A DNA stretch of 64,000 nt from Actinoplanes lutulentus (GCF_003259845.1 NZ_QLMJ01000004.1:248001-312000), one strand, 5' to 3'. Positions 8,563 through 17,000 are shown, numbered from the stretch's first letter. Notes: generated from the sequence alone by a model not told the origin. Translations and numbers: made by a program.

Positions 8563-9891
8563 CTAGCGGCGTCCGGCTTCGGCTGGTTGGATGCGTTCGT
8601 CGAGCAGCATTACCGGTGGGCCGGGTTCCAGGGGCTCGTCGCGCGCCGGCGGGGGTGACGCCATCGCCGGGCGCCACTGCTGTCGGCGACTGCGACGCAT
8701 CGCTGCCGCCGCGACGACGACCGCCACCGCGAGGATCCCCGCGAACAGCGCCCCGATCAGCGCAAACGTCCGCCTCTGACTCTCCGCCGCGGTGTCCGGC
8801 AGCGGCGCGGGCTCGACCTCCGGCAGCGCACGGTCTTTCGCCGGCGCCAGCTGACCGGTGATCGCCGCATACGGGTCGACCACTCCGGCTCCGAACGCGG
8901 GCCCCGACGGCGCCGGCGCTGCCGTTCCGGCAAGCAGCCGTCCGACCGCCCGGGCACTGAGGTCCGGTTTCCGGTCGTGGAGCAGTGCCGCGGCGGCACC
9001 CACGAACCCGGCCGCCACGCCGGTCCCACTCACCTCGACGAAGCCTCGCCCGGTCTGCAACACCGGAACGGCGACGCCCGGCGCGACGAGATCCACGAAA
9101 TCACCGCGTTGCGAGTCAGGCCAGATCCGGCCGTTCTGGTCGATCGCACCGACGCCGATCACGTCCCGGTACGCCGCCGGATACGGAGTCGGATTCCCCT
9201 CGTCAGCACCACCCAGATCACCGACGGCCGCGACCACGACAACGCCCTGGTCGATCGCGGCAGCGACGGCCGCCTCAAGATCCGGATCGTCCTCGTAGAC
9301 CGGACTGACGACAACCGCGACATCAGCACCGTTGCTTACCGCCTGATTCAAACCGACAGCGATCGCGTCCGGGTCAGGCTCAGAACCGGCTGGATCATCG
9401 AGCTGCACCCGGATTGGCAGGATGCGCGAATTCGGCGCCAGCCCAACCACGCTGGCACCGCCATCGCCGTCCCCGCCACCGCCGTCCGCCCCGCTGTCCC
9501 CGCCGCCGTCACCCGCGCCGCCGTCACCCGCACCGCTGTCACCCGCACCGCCGCCGGCCGCGCGGCCGGCGACCACGCCCGCGACCTGGGTGCCGGTCCC
9601 GGTGCAGTCCTCATTTGCCAGGCCGCCGTCCACGGTGTCCACTCCGTTGAAGACGCGTTGTCGCAGCTGCGGCTGCCCGGCATCCACACCGGTGGAGAGA
9701 ATCGCGACCCGCGCCCCGGTTCCGTCAGCGACGGTTCCGATCGCGGCAGCCCGCAGCGCCGATCGCGCCCAGGAAGCGACGATCTCGTCAGCACCCGGTT
9801 CCGCGCAGTTCACGCCAGGAGCCGCGAAGGCAGGAGCAGGCGCGAGCACACCCACCAGAGCGGCGACGGCGACGAATGCCACGTGCCTCAT
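8563..9891 (-). CDS. mycP: Mycosin-family (MycP) subtilase-like protein lacking the catalytic residues
   Basis: 442 residues. Signal peptide (MRHVAFVAVAALVGVLAPAP, then AFAAPG), an S8 subtilase-like domain (~55-345), a Pro-rich linker and a C-terminal transmembrane helix at ~376-398 followed by RRSRRQQ: the mycosin layout. The start at 9891 follows GGAAGGGG; in-frame sequence further upstream is not signal-like. The catalytic residues are replaced: the Asp motif reads VAILSTGVD (Asp to Ser66), the His motif DCTGTGTQVAG (His to Thr99), the Ser motif SGTGVAAGF (Ser to Gly291), and the oxyanion Asn is Asp225 (AAVGD). A Gly/Asp-rich insert lies at ~112-146. It follows the two WXG100 genes on the same strand. 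In mycobacteria mycosins also stabilise the ESX membrane complex independently of protease activity, which fits a structural role. Confidence 0.9.
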   Translation of the reverse strand: MRHVAFVAVAALVGVLAPAPAFAAPGVNCAEPGADEIVASWARSALRAAAIGTVADGTGARVAILSTGVDAGQPQLRQRVFNGVDTVDGGLANEDCTGTGTQVAGVVAGRAAGGGAGDSGAGDGGAGDGGGDSGADGGGGDGDGGASVVGLAPNSRILPIRVQLDDPAGSEPDPDAIAVGLNQAVSNGADVAVVVSPVYEDDPDLEAAVAAAIDQGVVVVAAVGDLGGADEGNPTPYPAAYRDVIGVGAIDQNGRIWPDSQRGDFVDLVAPGVAVPVLQTGRGFVEVSGTGVAAGFVGAAAALLHDRKPDLSARAVGRLLAGTAAPAPSGPAFGAGVVDPYAAITGQLAPAKDRALPEVEPAPLPDTAAESQRRTFALIGALFAGILAVAVVVAAAAMRRSRRQQWRPAMASPPPARDEPLEPGPPVMLLDERIQPAEAGRR

Positions 9892-10050
9892 GGCGACCCC
9901 TTCCAAAGCGCTGTCCAGAACCGGCCGAATACCACTGCTATCTCGTTTCAGGCCCGAGCCGATCCCCGTCAAGGCAATCGGCCGGAAGGTTGTGGAGACG
10001 GACCGGCCGCCGGCTCGGCACCGGCGGCCGGTCATCCGTCTTCACGGAAA

Positions 10051-10335
10051 TCACATGTTGGCGGCGATCTGCTGGTCGACCTGCTGCATCCGCTCGGCCG
10101 ACGTGCCCAGACGGACACCGACGCCGGCCAGCGCGGCCTTGATCTCGGTGGCGCCCTGGTTCCACTTCTGCCGGGCCTCGTCGCAGGCGGTGCCGGCCGA
10201 GCCGGTCCAGTCCGCGGCGAAGAGCTGTGTGAACGCCGTGTACAGGTCGTTCAGCTGCTGGTCCATCTGGTTCTGGAAAGCGTTGATCGACGACGAGGTC
10301 TCGGTGATCTGGCCGAAGTTGTAGGTGATGTTCAT
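10051..10335 (-). CDS. esxA: WXG100-family protein (EsxA/ESAT-6-like)
   Basis: 94 residues with the length and pattern of a WXG100 secreted helical-hairpin protein; the W-x-G turn is W43-T-G45 within FAADWTGSAG, flanked by two amphipathic helices. Such proteins are secreted as dimers by the EccC-driven ESX system. It is 31 nt downstream of the second WXG100 gene and upstream of mycP, all on the minus strand, consistent with an esxB-esxA-mycP operon. It lacks the C-terminal YxxxD signal, which its partner carries. The A/B naming is by position and motif only. Confidence 0.92.
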   Translation of the reverse strand: MNITYNFGQITETSSSINAFQNQMDQQLNDLYTAFTQLFAADWTGSAGTACDEARQKWNQGATEIKAALAGVGVRLGTSAERMQQVDQQIAANM

Positions 10336-10366
10336 TGCTGATCTCCCCGGTCTCGGTCGCGTGCGC

Positions 10367-10714
10367 TCAGCCGCGAAGGATGCTGACGACGGAACTGTCG
10401 GTGCCGGCGGCGGCCCCGCGGATTGCCTGCGCGGCCTCTTCGTCGTTCACGCCGTAGGTCGTGGACGCGGCGGACATCTTGCCCGCCAGTTCGTCGAGAG
10501 CGCTCATGATCTTCGACAGTCCGTCGTTGAGCTGCACGGAGACGTCCTGGAGCGCGTTGTTCGCGGTGCCGGCGAAAGCGCCACCGCTGAGGGCCTGGAT
10601 CTGACCCATCACCCTGTTCATGCCCTGCGAGATGTTCTGTCCGGTGTCACCGCAGCGGTTCGCCATCGCGGTGAGCTGTTCCTGTGTGGCGTGGACCTGC
10701 CCGATACCTGCCAT
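10367..10714 (-). CDS. esxB: WXG100-family protein (EsxB/CFP-10-like) with a degenerate WXG motif
   Basis: 115 residues. Two predicted helices flank SGGAFAGTANN, where the usual Trp-x-Gly turn is Phe47-Ala-Gly49. The C-terminal tail carries the general T7SS export motif YxxxD/E as Y87-G-V-N-D91 (TTYGVNDEEAAQAI), so this is probably the signal-bearing partner of the heterodimer. First gene of the minus-strand set; its ATG is preceded by a GA-rich GGGGAGAAAGG region. The upstream 150 bp separates it from the divergent gene starting at 10869 and should hold both promoters. Confidence 0.88.
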   Translation of the reverse strand: MAGIGQVHATQEQLTAMANRCGDTGQNISQGMNRVMGQIQALSGGAFAGTANNALQDVSVQLNDGLSKIMSALDELAGKMSAASTTYGVNDEEAAQAIRGAAAGTDSSVVSILRG

Positions 10715-10868
10715 TGCCTTTCTCCCCAGTCTCTCGAAAGTGGGTTATGCCCTCCCGTACGCCTTCCGGACTGACTCGGTTCGAACCAGTTCCCGAAAGA
10801 GTGCGTACTCTCCAGCGTCACCCGATCACGGCAAGCAACAGTGATCATGATTGATGCGGGGAGGCGTG

Positions 10869-11843
10869 ATGGGTACCGAGAACCCCTATCCGGAGCAGAC
10901 CTCGGCGAACGCAACGGCACCGTGGCTGCGCGGCGGCCCTGCCGTGGACGTCGATCTCGACGGCCTCCGTGAGTACGCACGGCTCCTCACGAGTCAGCAA
11001 GCCGACATGGCGGCACGTTCCGGATATCTCACCCCGCTGACCGACATGCCGGCCACTGCCTTCGACGGTGACGTGCTGGGTGAAGCGGACGCGGTCCGCG
11101 CCGGTTTGCAGGCGAACGCCGCCGAGCTCGGGTCGTACCTGAGCAAGCTCGCCGAGTCGCTGGGCAACGTGGCGAACGCCGCGCAGACGATCGCCGAGAG
11201 CTACCGATCCGGCGACGCGGTGTCCGCGGCCTCCCTGAACGACGTGCTCTTCGCCTTCGGCGACAAGAGCGTGCCCCGGCCGGCGGGCCTGCCGGAGAAT
11301 CTCGGTGCCACGTACCTCGAACAGCAGATGGCCGTCACCGCCGCACCTCCGCCCGCGGACAGCGCGCTCTGGCAGCAGGGCCCGATCACACCGGTCTCGG
11401 CGTATCAGACCATACAGACGTCGACCGGCCCGAACGGCGAACGGCGCGAAGTGTCCACAGTGACCGCTCCGGGCGGTGTCACGACGGCCACCACCACGAT
11501 CGTCGATCGCAACGGCGAGACGGTCTCCACCTCCAGCACACGCACATCGGCCCGCGTCGACGGCCCGGTCCGGACCACGACGGTGGAGACCTTCACCGCG
11601 GACGGCAAGCTCACTGCCACCACCGAGACAAAGACACGGTACGAGGGAACGAGCGTCACCGAGCAGTCCACCGAGACGGTCGACGCCGAGGGCCGGACCA
11701 CAAGCCTGACCACGGAAAAGGTTGATCCGGCGACACGGGAGAGCACCACGAGCACGTACCGGCCCGATGAGAGTGGCCTGCTCGAGGAGACGAACCGGGT
11801 GTCGACCGGCACGCGTACATCCGGCCCACACGTGAACGGCTGA
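10869..11843 (+). CDS. Type VII secretion-associated protein with helical head and Thr/Ser-rich repeat tail (putative substrate)
   Basis: 324 residues. Residues ~20-135 are predicted helical and resemble ESX substrate or chaperone heads (LREYARLLTSQQADMAARSG, then LQANAAELGSYLSKLAESLG). Residues ~180-320 are a Thr/Ser/Glu-rich region of repeated beta-like strands such as GGVTTATTTIVDRNGETVST and TTTVETFTADGKLTATTETK, similar in rhythm to RHS/YD-like extracellular repeats. No signal peptide, as expected for an ESX client. The ATG at 10869 is chosen for GGGGAGG 4 nt upstream. It lies divergent from the esx genes and 3 nt ahead of the next gene, so the two are probably co-expressed. Exact family not recognised; a role as ESX substrate or chaperone is inferred from context. 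Confidence 0.8.
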   Translation: MGTENPYPEQTSANATAPWLRGGPAVDVDLDGLREYARLLTSQQADMAARSGYLTPLTDMPATAFDGDVLGEADAVRAGLQANAAELGSYLSKLAESLGNVANAAQTIAESYRSGDAVSAASLNDVLFAFGDKSVPRPAGLPENLGATYLEQQMAVTAAPPPADSALWQQGPITPVSAYQTIQTSTGPNGERREVSTVTAPGGVTTATTTIVDRNGETVSTSSTRTSARVDGPVRTTTVETFTADGKLTATTETKTRYEGTSVTEQSTETVDAEGRTTSLTTEKVDPATRESTTSTYRPDESGLLEETNRVSTGTRTSGPHVNG

Positions 11844-11846
11844 GTC

Positions 11847-14498
11847 ATGGGCGAGTACTGGGGAGCCACCGCCGATCCGAATTACGGGTACAGCCCGTAC
11901 AGCGGGCAGCTGCATTACGGCACGCACCCGCCGTCGCGGATCCCGTTCACGTCGCCGCCCGGGGCGGGCAACCCGCTCACCGTGGAGGCGGTCTCCGTCA
12001 AGATCCGGAACCTGCACCCGGAACAAATGGCGGCGCTGGCCGACCAGTGGCAGAACGCCTGGTCGCTCATGGCCGACGTACGGAATTTCGTGGTGCAGCA
12101 GAGCACCGTGCTCCAAGACGAGCACTGGAAGTCGCCGGCTGCCCGTGACGCATTCCTGCGCCGTGGTCCCGGCGAGGCTCTCACCTATCTGGACGTCTGG
12201 ATGGATGCCGCCCAGAACAACATCACCGCCCTGCGCCACCTGGTCAACGTCTCGCTGGACGCCCGCCGCGACCTGGACCAGCTCCTCCTCCGTTACGAAC
12301 GCGAGCTGCGCGAGGCGCAGAACGTCAGCTTCGGCGAGAACCTGGGCTCCTTCCTCACCAGCGGCGTCAGCTGGAGCGCAGCCCGCGCCGAGGAGATCGA
12401 GGAGGACCAGACCGAGATCCGCGAGAGGTACCGCCGCGAGGCACAGACCCTGGCACAGCGTTACGGCAACCAGTTCTTCGATTACATCGCCGTGGTCGCC
12501 AACGGCGTCGGACCCCCGGTCCAGCCGATGAATGCCGTACTCAGCCAACCCTCTGCCCTCCCTCCTGCCGGCACGCCGGGCGGCCTGCCCGGCATCGGCC
12601 AGAACAACCCGGGTTTCATCAACGACCCGGTCTCCAACCAGCCCGGCCAGAATCAGCCCGGCCTCAACCCGCCCAACCTCAATCCCCCAGGCCTCAACCC
12701 GCCCGGCCTCAACCCACCGGGAGTGACTCCCCCCGGCCTGACTCCCCCAGGGCTGGTCCCGCCGGGACTCACGCCTCCCGGTCTGAACCCGCCAGGCGTG
12801 ACCCCGCCCGGTCTCAAACCCCCGGGTGTAACGCCCCCACGCCTCACACCGCCTGGCCTCACGCCGCCCGGAGTCCTGCCGCCAGGCGTTCTGCCGCCAG
12901 GAGTCGTGCCTCCGGGCACGCTGCCTCCCGGCGGCCTGCCCGGATCCGGCAATCTGCCGCCCGGCGGCCAGTTCCCGAGTCCTGGAGGGCTGCCTCCGGG
13001 AACCTCGATTCCGCCCGGAACGATCCCGCCCGGCGTCACACCGCCCGGGACGCTTCCGCCCGGCGCGACTCCCGGAACCGTTCCGCCGAACGTGCTCCCC
13101 CCAGGCCAGGTCGCTCCTCCGGGCGCCTTCCCGCCCGGATCGCTTCCGCCCGGAACGTTCCGCCCGCCGCTGCCCGGCCAGTTCGGCCGGCCCGGCCGCG
13201 CACCTGGCGCCGTGCCCGCGCCCGGCACTCTGCCTCCACCCGGCAGCGCCCCGCCGCCGGGCCGATCTCTTCGCCGCCCGACTGGACCCACGCCAACTCC
13301 CCTCCCTCCGACCGGCCGCGAAATCCGTCGCCCGAACCAACCGCCCTTGCCAGCCACCCCTCCGACCGCCCGCCCGAGCACCGGACGCCCGGGCGCCATT
13401 CCGGGCACCCCCGGCGCCAGCCGGCCCGGCGCCACTCCAGGTGCCCCCGGTGCCGGTCGTCCGGGCGCCGTTCCGGGCGCCCCCGGTACCAGCCGGCCGG
13501 GCGCCATTCCAGGTGCCTCCGGCACCGGACGGCCTGGCTCACCCAGCGGCGGCCGCCCTGGAACCCCGCCGGGCGCCGGACGCCCCGGAGCTCCAGGTAC
13601 TGGACAGCCCAACACTCCGGGCAGCGGACGCCCTGGCACGCCGCCCGGACTCGGACTACCTGGATCACCAGGCAGTCGCCGCCCCGGTGAGCAGGGAGCT
13701 GGCCGCCCCAGCGCTCCAGGCACACCCGGTGCAGGCCGGCCTGGACTCTCGTCCGGCGCACCCGGCGCACCCGGCGCACCCGGCGGACCTGGTCGACCCG
13801 GCGGACCTGGTCGACCCGGCGGACCTGGTCGACCCGGCGGACCTGGTCGACCCGGCGGACCTGGCGGACCTGGTGGGGTGCCTGGTGGGGCGGTGCCGCC
13901 TCGTGGTGGCCGGAGTGGGCAGGGCGGTGCTTCGGGCGTACCCCCGCAGGCGCCTCAGGGTGGACGGCCTGGAGTGGGCGACGCAGGTCGGCCGCCGGCT
14001 GGCTCGCCCGTTCTGAGGAATCCCACCGGGGAGCGTGAGCGGCAGCCCGGCAGTGCGGAAGAGACGCGCCCGGGCGCAGCCCGTGGCGTGGGAAACCGGC
14101 CCGGAACCGCGCCTCCGGTGCTGAACCGGCCGGTCTCACCCGCCGCGCCGGATGCGCGAACGGCACCTGCCTCAGGGCGGGAGCGGAGCTCGGCCTGGTC
14201 GGACTGGCTCGACGAGGAGACCCGGGCTCAGGCGCGGCCTGGTGTCATCGGTGCGCCCGAGCGGGCGCGTCCGGAGGAGGGACCGTGGGGACTGCGCAGC
14301 CCGGCGGTCACGCGGCCGGATAGGGCTGTCGCTCCTGAGCTGGGCAGGCGACGGTTTGGCGATGAGCCTGTGCCGGTGCGGGAGACCGGTGATCTGGTCA
14401 CGCATGAGCAAGCCTTCGGGGTGCGGACGCCGGGTGGCGGCGTGGTCGGGAATTCGTCCGCCCCAGCGTTCCCCGAGGACGATCGCGACGGCCAATAA
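11847..14498 (+). CDS. WXG100-like/Pro-Gly repeat protein, putative type VII secreted effector or wall-associated protein
   Basis: 883 residues, ATG 3 nt after the previous stop. Residues ~48-230 form a helical head with a WXG-like turn (LQDEHWKSPAARDAF) and a Glu/Arg-rich coiled segment. Residues ~230-480 are dominated by PPG-x-x steps (NPPGLNPPGLTPPG pattern) and ~490-700 by RPGAPG/GRPGGP collagen-like repeats, including an exact 18-bp DNA tandem repeat (13781-13866). The last ~150 residues are charged and more complex, ending EDDRDGQ. There is no signal peptide, so if exported it would use the ESX system next door. Collagen-like tails usually act as extended stalks outside the cell; here that is inference. 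The opposite strand is also open for long stretches because of the base composition. Confidence 0.85.
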   Translation: MGEYWGATADPNYGYSPYSGQLHYGTHPPSRIPFTSPPGAGNPLTVEAVSVKIRNLHPEQMAALADQWQNAWSLMADVRNFVVQQSTVLQDEHWKSPAARDAFLRRGPGEALTYLDVWMDAAQNNITALRHLVNVSLDARRDLDQLLLRYERELREAQNVSFGENLGSFLTSGVSWSAARAEEIEEDQTEIRERYRREAQTLAQRYGNQFFDYIAVVANGVGPPVQPMNAVLSQPSALPPAGTPGGLPGIGQNNPGFINDPVSNQPGQNQPGLNPPNLNPPGLNPPGLNPPGVTPPGLTPPGLVPPGLTPPGLNPPGVTPPGLKPPGVTPPRLTPPGLTPPGVLPPGVLPPGVVPPGTLPPGGLPGSGNLPPGGQFPSPGGLPPGTSIPPGTIPPGVTPPGTLPPGATPGTVPPNVLPPGQVAPPGAFPPGSLPPGTFRPPLPGQFGRPGRAPGAVPAPGTLPPPGSAPPPGRSLRRPTGPTPTPLPPTGREIRRPNQPPLPATPPTARPSTGRPGAIPGTPGASRPGATPGAPGAGRPGAVPGAPGTSRPGAIPGASGTGRPGSPSGGRPGTPPGAGRPGAPGTGQPNTPGSGRPGTPPGLGLPGSPGSRRPGEQGAGRPSAPGTPGAGRPGLSSGAPGAPGAPGGPGRPGGPGRPGGPGRPGGPGRPGGPGGPGGVPGGAVPPRGGRSGQGGASGVPPQAPQGGRPGVGDAGRPPAGSPVLRNPTGERERQPGSAEETRPGAARGVGNRPGTAPPVLNRPVSPAAPDARTAPASGRERSSAWSDWLDEETRAQARPGVIGAPERARPEEGPWGLRSPAVTRPDRAVAPELGRRRFGDEPVPVRETGDLVTHEQAFGVRTPGGGVVGNSSAPAFPEDDRDGQ
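13781..13866 (+). repeat. 18-bp tandem repeat inside the Pro/Gly-rich gene
   Basis: CGGCGGACCTGGTCGACC repeats in exact register at 13781, 13799, 13817 and 13835, with a partial copy at 13853; a 9-bp CCGGCGCAC series precedes it. Being a multiple of 3 it extends the GRPGGP amino-acid repeat and is a likely site of length variation between strains. Confidence 0.9.
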
Positions 14499-14544
14499 AT
14501 TTTGCTTGTGGCCGCCATCAATCATTGTCATGGCCTGCGGATTG

Positions 14545-14940
14545 TCAGCTCCGTGGAACTCCTGCCACGATGGAACCCGCGGCACGATCGTGCAGGCCGC
14601 GACCTTGACCATCCATGATCATCGCGGGGATGAAGAGGCCGAGCAGCACGCCGCGGATCAGCCCGCGGCGCAGGCCGATCACACCCCCATCTGGATACGA
14701 CGCGCAGCGGATGCGGGCGAGCCGCATTCCCGGCGTCTGACCGAAAAGTCCGAGGAAGAAGGTGTTCGCCACGACCAGGATCAGAACCGGCGGCCAGGCC
14801 ACCTCGGCCGGGCTGGCGAAGATGCTCGCGATCAACAGGCAGAGCACCCAGTCGACGACGATGGCCGCCAGTCGCGGGCCCAGGCCGGCAGGCGCCAGGC
14901 CAGCAGGTGTCACGGGGGATTCGTTGACGGAAGCAGCCAC
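14545..14940 (-). CDS. RDD-family membrane protein
   Basis: 131 residues. After a 20-residue N-terminal tail the first helix begins with the family's Arg-Asp pair in the form GPRLAAIVVDWVLCLLIASI; two more hydrophobic segments follow (WPPVLILVVANTFFLGLFGQ and IRGVLLGLFIPAMIM), with the typical TPGMRLARIR loop and a C-terminal LHDRAAGSIV. RDD proteins are small three-helix membrane proteins of uncertain, possibly transport-related, function. A gene of this family next to glnA is common in actinobacteria. It is transcribed away from glnA, so the 190-bp gap is a shared promoter region. Confidence 0.9.
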   Translation of the reverse strand: MAASVNESPVTPAGLAPAGLGPRLAAIVVDWVLCLLIASIFASPAEVAWPPVLILVVANTFFLGLFGQTPGMRLARIRCASYPDGGVIGLRRGLIRGVLLGLFIPAMIMDGQGRGLHDRAAGSIVAGVPRS

Positions 14941-15011
14941 GTCTTCGGAGCGTACGCGATAGTGTCCGGATGATCAGCGCGCGCTCTTGCCGTGCCTTGC
15001 CGACTCAGTCC

Positions 15012-15049
15012 GTAACACGGCAGAAACAATAGGGATACGCCAGGGCAAC
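15012..15049 (+). promoter_or_regulatory. GlnR box upstream of glnA
   Basis: Four 5-mers in perfect 6-nt spacing: GTAAC (15012-15016), GAAAC (15023-15027), GATAC (15034-15038) and GCAAC (15045-15049). This matches the actinobacterial GlnR operator plan of alternating GTnAC and GAAAC half-sites each separated by 6 nt. It lies 83 nt before the glnA start. GlnR is the global nitrogen regulator that activates glnA under nitrogen limitation in Streptomyces and mycobacteria; binding here is inferred from the pattern. Confidence 0.85.
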
Positions 15050-15131
15050 CCCGTACCCATAACGTCGCGACCAGCCTTGCCAGGTGGCGGCCCATGCCGC
15101 CCGGTATCGGAAAACTGTGCCAGGAGGACGT

Positions 15132-16556
15132 GTGTTCGCCAATCCCGAGGAACTCCTGCGATACCTCAAAGACGAGGACGTCAAGTTCGTCGACGTACGT
15201 TTCTGTGACCTGCCGGGTGTTATGCAGCACTTCAACATCCCGGTTGAGTCGTTCGACGACAGCGTTGTAACCGACGGCCTCGCCTTCGACGGATCCTCGA
15301 TCCGCGGCTTCCAGGCCATCCACGAGTCCGACATGATGCTTCTGCCGGACGTCGCGACCGCGTTCATCGACCCGTTCCGCATCCAGAAGACTCTGGCGCT
15401 GAACTTCTTCATCCACGACCCGTTCACCCGCGAGGCCTACTCGCGTGACCCGCGGAACGTGGCCAAGAAGGCCGAGGCGTACCTCGCCGCCAGTGGCATC
15501 GCCGACACCGCCTTCTTCGGTGCCGAGGCCGAGTTCTACATCTTCGACTCGATCCGGCACGAGACCTCCGCGCACCAGGCGTTCTACTACATCGACTCGA
15601 TCGAGGGCGCGTGGAACTCCGGCCGCGAGGAGGAGGGCGGCAACCGCGGTTACAAGACCGCGTTCAAGGGCGGCTACTTCCCGGTCTCCCCGGTCGACCA
15701 CTACTCCGACCTGCGTGACGCCATGGTGCGCCGCCTGATCGACACCGGCTTCACCGTCGAGCGTTCGCACCACGAGGTCGGCACCGCGGGCCAGGCCGAG
15801 ATCAACTACAAGTTCTCGACCCTGCTGCACGCCGGCGACCAGATGCAGCTCTTCAAGTACATCATCAAGAACACCGCCTGGGAGCACGGCAAGACGGCGA
15901 CGTTCATGCCGAAGCCGCTCTTCGGTGACAACGGCTCCGGCATGCACACCCACCAGAGCCTCTGGCTCGGCGGCGAGCCGCTGTTCTACGACGAGACCGG
16001 TTACGCCGGCCTGTCCGACATGGCCCGCTGGTACATCGGTGGCCTGCTGCACCACGCGCCGTCGCTGCTCGCGTTCACCAACCCGACCGTCAACTCGTAC
16101 CGGCGCCTCGTGCCGGGCTACGAGGCCCCGGTCAACCTGGTCTACTCGCAGCGCAACCGCTCCGCCTGCACCCGCATCCCGGTGACGGGCAGCAACCCGA
16201 AGGCGAAGCGCGTCGAGTTCCGCGTGCCGGACCCGTCGGGCAACCCGTACCTGTCCTTCTCGGCGCAGATGATGGCCGGCCTGGACGGCATCAAGAACAA
16301 GATCGAGCCGCCGGCTCCGATCGACAAGGACCTGTACGACCTCCCGCCGGAGGAGTGGGGCACCGTCAAGCAGGTGCCGGGCTCCCTCGACGGCGTGCTC
16401 ACGTCGCTCGAGTCCGACCACGAGTACCTGACCGCCGGTGGCGTCTTCACCGACGACCTGATCTCGACGTGGATCGACTACAAGCGCGCCAACGAGATCG
16501 ACCCGGTCCGTCTGCGCCCGACCCCGCACGAGTTCGAGATGTACTACAACGTCTGA
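15132..16556 (+). CDS. glnA: Glutamine synthetase type I (GlnA)
   Basis: 474 residues; makes glutamine from glutamate, ammonia and ATP as a dodecamer in the cytoplasm. Conserved pieces: [18 protein letters not shown] at the N terminus, the latch loop DGSSIRGFQ, catalytic [19 protein letters not shown], the ATP-site region ending [11 protein letters not shown], and NRSACTRIP. Tyr402 in [10 protein letters not shown] is the adenylylation site used by GlnE, encoded downstream at 26-29 kb, so this is the regulated GSI-beta enzyme. The GTG at 15132 is preferred over 15084: AGGAGG is 4 nt upstream and the protein then begins like Streptomyces GlnA1. A GlnR box lies upstream and a strong hairpin follows the stop. 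Confidence 0.98.
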   Translation: MFANPEELLRYLKDEDVKFVDVRFCDLPGVMQHFNIPVESFDDSVVTDGLAFDGSSIRGFQAIHESDMMLLPDVATAFIDPFRIQKTLALNFFIHDPFTREAYSRDPRNVAKKAEAYLAASGIADTAFFGAEAEFYIFDSIRHETSAHQAFYYIDSIEGAWNSGREEEGGNRGYKTAFKGGYFPVSPVDHYSDLRDAMVRRLIDTGFTVERSHHEVGTAGQAEINYKFSTLLHAGDQMQLFKYIIKNTAWEHGKTATFMPKPLFGDNGSGMHTHQSLWLGGEPLFYDETGYAGLSDMARWYIGGLLHHAPSLLAFTNPTVNSYRRLVPGYEAPVNLVYSQRNRSACTRIPVTGSNPKAKRVEFRVPDPSGNPYLSFSAQMMAGLDGIKNKIEPPAPIDKDLYDLPPEEWGTVKQVPGSLDGVLTSLESDHEYLTAGGVFTDDLISTWIDYKRANEIDPVRLRPTPHEFEMYYNV

Positions 16557-16571
16557 TCCGCGAATAGCGGT

Positions 16572-16615
16572 AAACGGCGGTCACCCTCGGCTTCGGCCGG
16601 GAGTGACCGCCGTTT
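16572..16615 (+). terminator. Hairpin terminator after glnA
   Basis: Perfect 13-bp inverted repeat AAACGGCGGTCAC (16572-16584) / GTGACCGCCGTTT (16603-16615), 16 nt after the glnA stop. The right arm ends in TTT but no long T-run follows, as is usual for high-GC actinobacterial terminators. Confidence 0.85.
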
Positions 16616-16709
16616 CGCGTACCCGCCTCGATGCGCCGACCACCTTGAACCCTGGCAGTCGCCGCATCGAGGGATTCGGATCGGCGGATGCGGCATTAGC
16701 TTTCCGGCC

Positions 16710-16901
16710 ATGACGAAAGCGAACCCACTCCGCTACGAGATGCGCATGAAGCCGGAATTCGCGCGTGAGTACACCCGCGAGCAGGTCGTCGGCGCGCCCT
16801 TCCGTTACCCGATGGGCGGCCACATGATCTCCACCGGCCTCGTCGTCGGCTGGATCGACGAACCTGACGGCGCCGTGACCCTCACCGTGGAACAGGGCTG
16901 A
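16710..16901 (+). CDS. Small hypothetical protein
   Basis: 63 residues starting MTKANPLRYEMRMKPEFARE, with a Gly-rich centre (YPMGGHMISTGLVVGWID) and the strand-like end GAVTLTVEQG, which resembles the short beta-rich C-termini of phage-derived small proteins. No motif gives a function. It sits between glnA and the minus-strand DUF218 gene and is followed directly by three ~34-bp direct repeats. No strong ribosome binding site is visible, so it may not be translated. Confidence 0.45.
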   Translation: MTKANPLRYEMRMKPEFAREYTREQVVGAPFRYPMGGHMISTGLVVGWIDEPDGAVTLTVEQG

Positions 16902-16904
16902 GCT

Positions 16905-17000
16905 GCCTGACAAACACCAGCACCCAGTAACTGACGCCGCCTGGACGAACGCCAGCACTCAGTAACCGACCCCGCCTGACGAACGCCAAGACTCAGTAAT
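16905..17000. repeat. Three ~34-bp direct repeats
   Basis: Imperfect copies beginning GCCTG(G)ACGAACGCCAG and ending CTCAGTAA start at about 16905, 16939 and 16974 (period 34-35 nt). The third runs into the last codons of the minus-strand DUF218 gene, so the array has grown at that gene's 3' end. Confidence 0.8.

Noticed and set aside
9422..10324. Plus-strand ORF of 300 codons opposite mycP and esxA
   Set aside because: Pro/Ala-rich antisense product; the minus-strand genes carry clear WXG100 and mycosin features.
10845..13340. Long minus-strand ORF (831 codons) across the putative substrate gene and the Pro/Gly-rich gene
   Set aside because: Arg/Gly-rich composition without domains; it is the antisense of two well-supported genes and arises from GC-rich codon bias.
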